DNA of 64,000 nucleotides, taken from assembly GCF_001661345.1 (NCBI RefSeq), contig NW_017962918.1, positions 1 to 64,000 of the forward strand, read 5' to 3'. Each line of letters begins with the position of its first letter. Within the stretch, counting starts at the first letter, position 1. The notes beneath the pieces were generated by a model. It was not told the DNA's origin. It did not search any database and saw only the letters and a program-made list of their open reading frames with translations. Of the stretch, positions 63,430-64,000 are shown in pieces. The translations under genes and the position numbers were made by a program. The stretch is from Ascoidea rubescens DSM 1968 (taxonomy: Eukaryota; Ascomycota; Saccharomycetes; Ascoideales; Ascoideaceae).

Positions 63430-63869
63430 TTGGGCATGTGTTTGGGGCTCATTTTCAGTGGGTTTCTGGGAATCTAAATAAAAAGTATTGTGTTTGTAAC
63501 AACCCATCTCCTACAATATATCATTATCTTTTTGAATGTCTGTAAAATGTAAATGCAAGAGATTTTGCAGGTATAAGTCCTCCAAAACTTGGTCTGGAGA
63601 GGTATGCCCAACTTAGGCAACTTTTGGGTACAAAAGAGAGGTTTAAGATGCTGGTTGTTTTTTTCGGAAAAGGCATGGGATTTTAACTCCGAGTGTTTTT
63701 TCCGGGTCTATCTGATTTGTATAGGTTTTCTTTCTGGAAGACCAGGTTTCCCTACATCTTACTTAAAATTGAGAAATCGGTTTAAGTAGATATTAAATAG
63801 CGTTTATAGTTGCCATATAAGTCTAGGAGCCCCATATGGCTGGTTCGCGGTCACGGAATATCAAAAATA
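63430..63869 (+). mobile_element. LINE family 1 copy, diverged, between tRNA-Ile and tRNA-Phe
   Basis: This is a 440-bp fragment about three quarters identical to 49014-49443. It starts at a GHVFG motif in the C-terminal ORF and keeps the complete zinc knuckle CVC...HYLFEC. An in-frame stop follows shortly after, and the reading continues in decayed form to the 3' UTR, which ends GGTTCGCGGTCACGGAATAT. Flanks AAAGAAGTAACAAAAAA (63413-63429) and AAAAAAGTAATAAAAAA (63870-63886) look like an aged target duplication with two changes. It is head-to-head with tRNA-Ile. Its 3' duplication abuts the 3' end of tRNA-Phe. Confidence 0.83.
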
Positions 63870-63887
63870 AAAAAAGTAATAAAAAAA

Positions 63888-63911
63888 TGCGGTTTCTGTG
63901 GATCGAACACA

Positions 63912-63943
<32 letters not shown>

Positions 63944-63960
63944 GACTGAGCTAAAACCGC
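63888..63960 (-). tRNA. tRNA-Phe (GAA), regular copy
   Basis: This is a 73-nt tRNA with anticodon loop CTGAAGA (GAA). The acceptor GCGGTTT/AAACCGC is fully paired and all stems are regular. It has no intron, unlike S. cerevisiae tRNA-Phe genes. It serves as the intact reference for the variant copy at 31843. Confidence 0.97.
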
Positions 63961-64000
63961 ACGGTTGCGTTTTTATTTTTGAGCCATTTTATTACAGAAC

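Overview
The window is about 64 kb of AT-rich nuclear DNA from a budding yeast (Saccharomycotina). The evidence is single-copy intron-poor genes of clear yeast type (LEU2, MET3, MDJ1, SLT2, PDX1, PFS2, RFC4, PEX12, SRP21, TYW3, a PMT2-family mannosyltransferase), rare short introns with TACTAAC-like branch points near the 3' splice site, long Asn-rich tracts, and dispersed tRNA genes. I cannot name the species.

Layout. 1-540: 3' ends of two non-LTR retrotransposons. 2.5-9 kb: an intradiol dioxygenase, MDJ1 and a GPI-type cell wall protein. 9.6-16 kb: LEU2 (with a Leu3-like site) and MET3 (with a Cbf1 site), separated by 3.4 kb of pyrimidine-rich DNA. 16.3-19 kb: PDX1 (an unmarked 97-nt intron, start moved to 17692), TYW3 and tRNA-Ala. 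19.1-23.6 kb: a LINE copy, an N-myristoylation-type Asn-rich protein and a dead LRR gene. 23.7-27.3 kb: tandem ZIP zinc transporters. 27.8-31.6 kb: an eight-AT-hook protein and a probable mitochondrial protein of unknown function. 31.8-39.4 kb: tRNA-Phe, SLT2 (140-nt intron, start at 34712), a small ORF and a PX sorting nexin. 40.2-47.6 kb: an LRR protein with a RhoGEF-like half, tail-to-tail with a Tus1-like RhoGEF whose DH region is visibly related. 47.9-49.7 kb: tRNAs Pro, Glu, Val and Gly with a LINE copy between Val and Gly. 49.9-63 kb: PMT, a 44-residue Cys-rich protein, PEX12, PFS2, RFC4, an MPN-domain protein and SRP21. 63.2-64 kb: tRNAs Gly, Ile and Phe with another LINE copy.

Functional themes are ordinary housekeeping, with several cell-wall genes: the Slt2 MAP kinase, a Rho1-type GEF, a protein O-mannosyltransferase and a Cwp1-like wall protein.

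The strongest unexplained pattern is in the LINE fragments. All three copies whose insertion sites can be read sit 49-91 bp upstream of a tRNA gene, head-to-head with it, with target-site duplications. All three start within about 20 nt of the same codon, although they come from two diverged families. This suggests tRNA-targeted short LINE derivatives. Other points of interest are isolated TFIIIC B-boxes away from tRNA genes, the LRR-DH gene with an in-frame stop in its probable N-terminus, and a gene-conversion tract between the zinc transporters.
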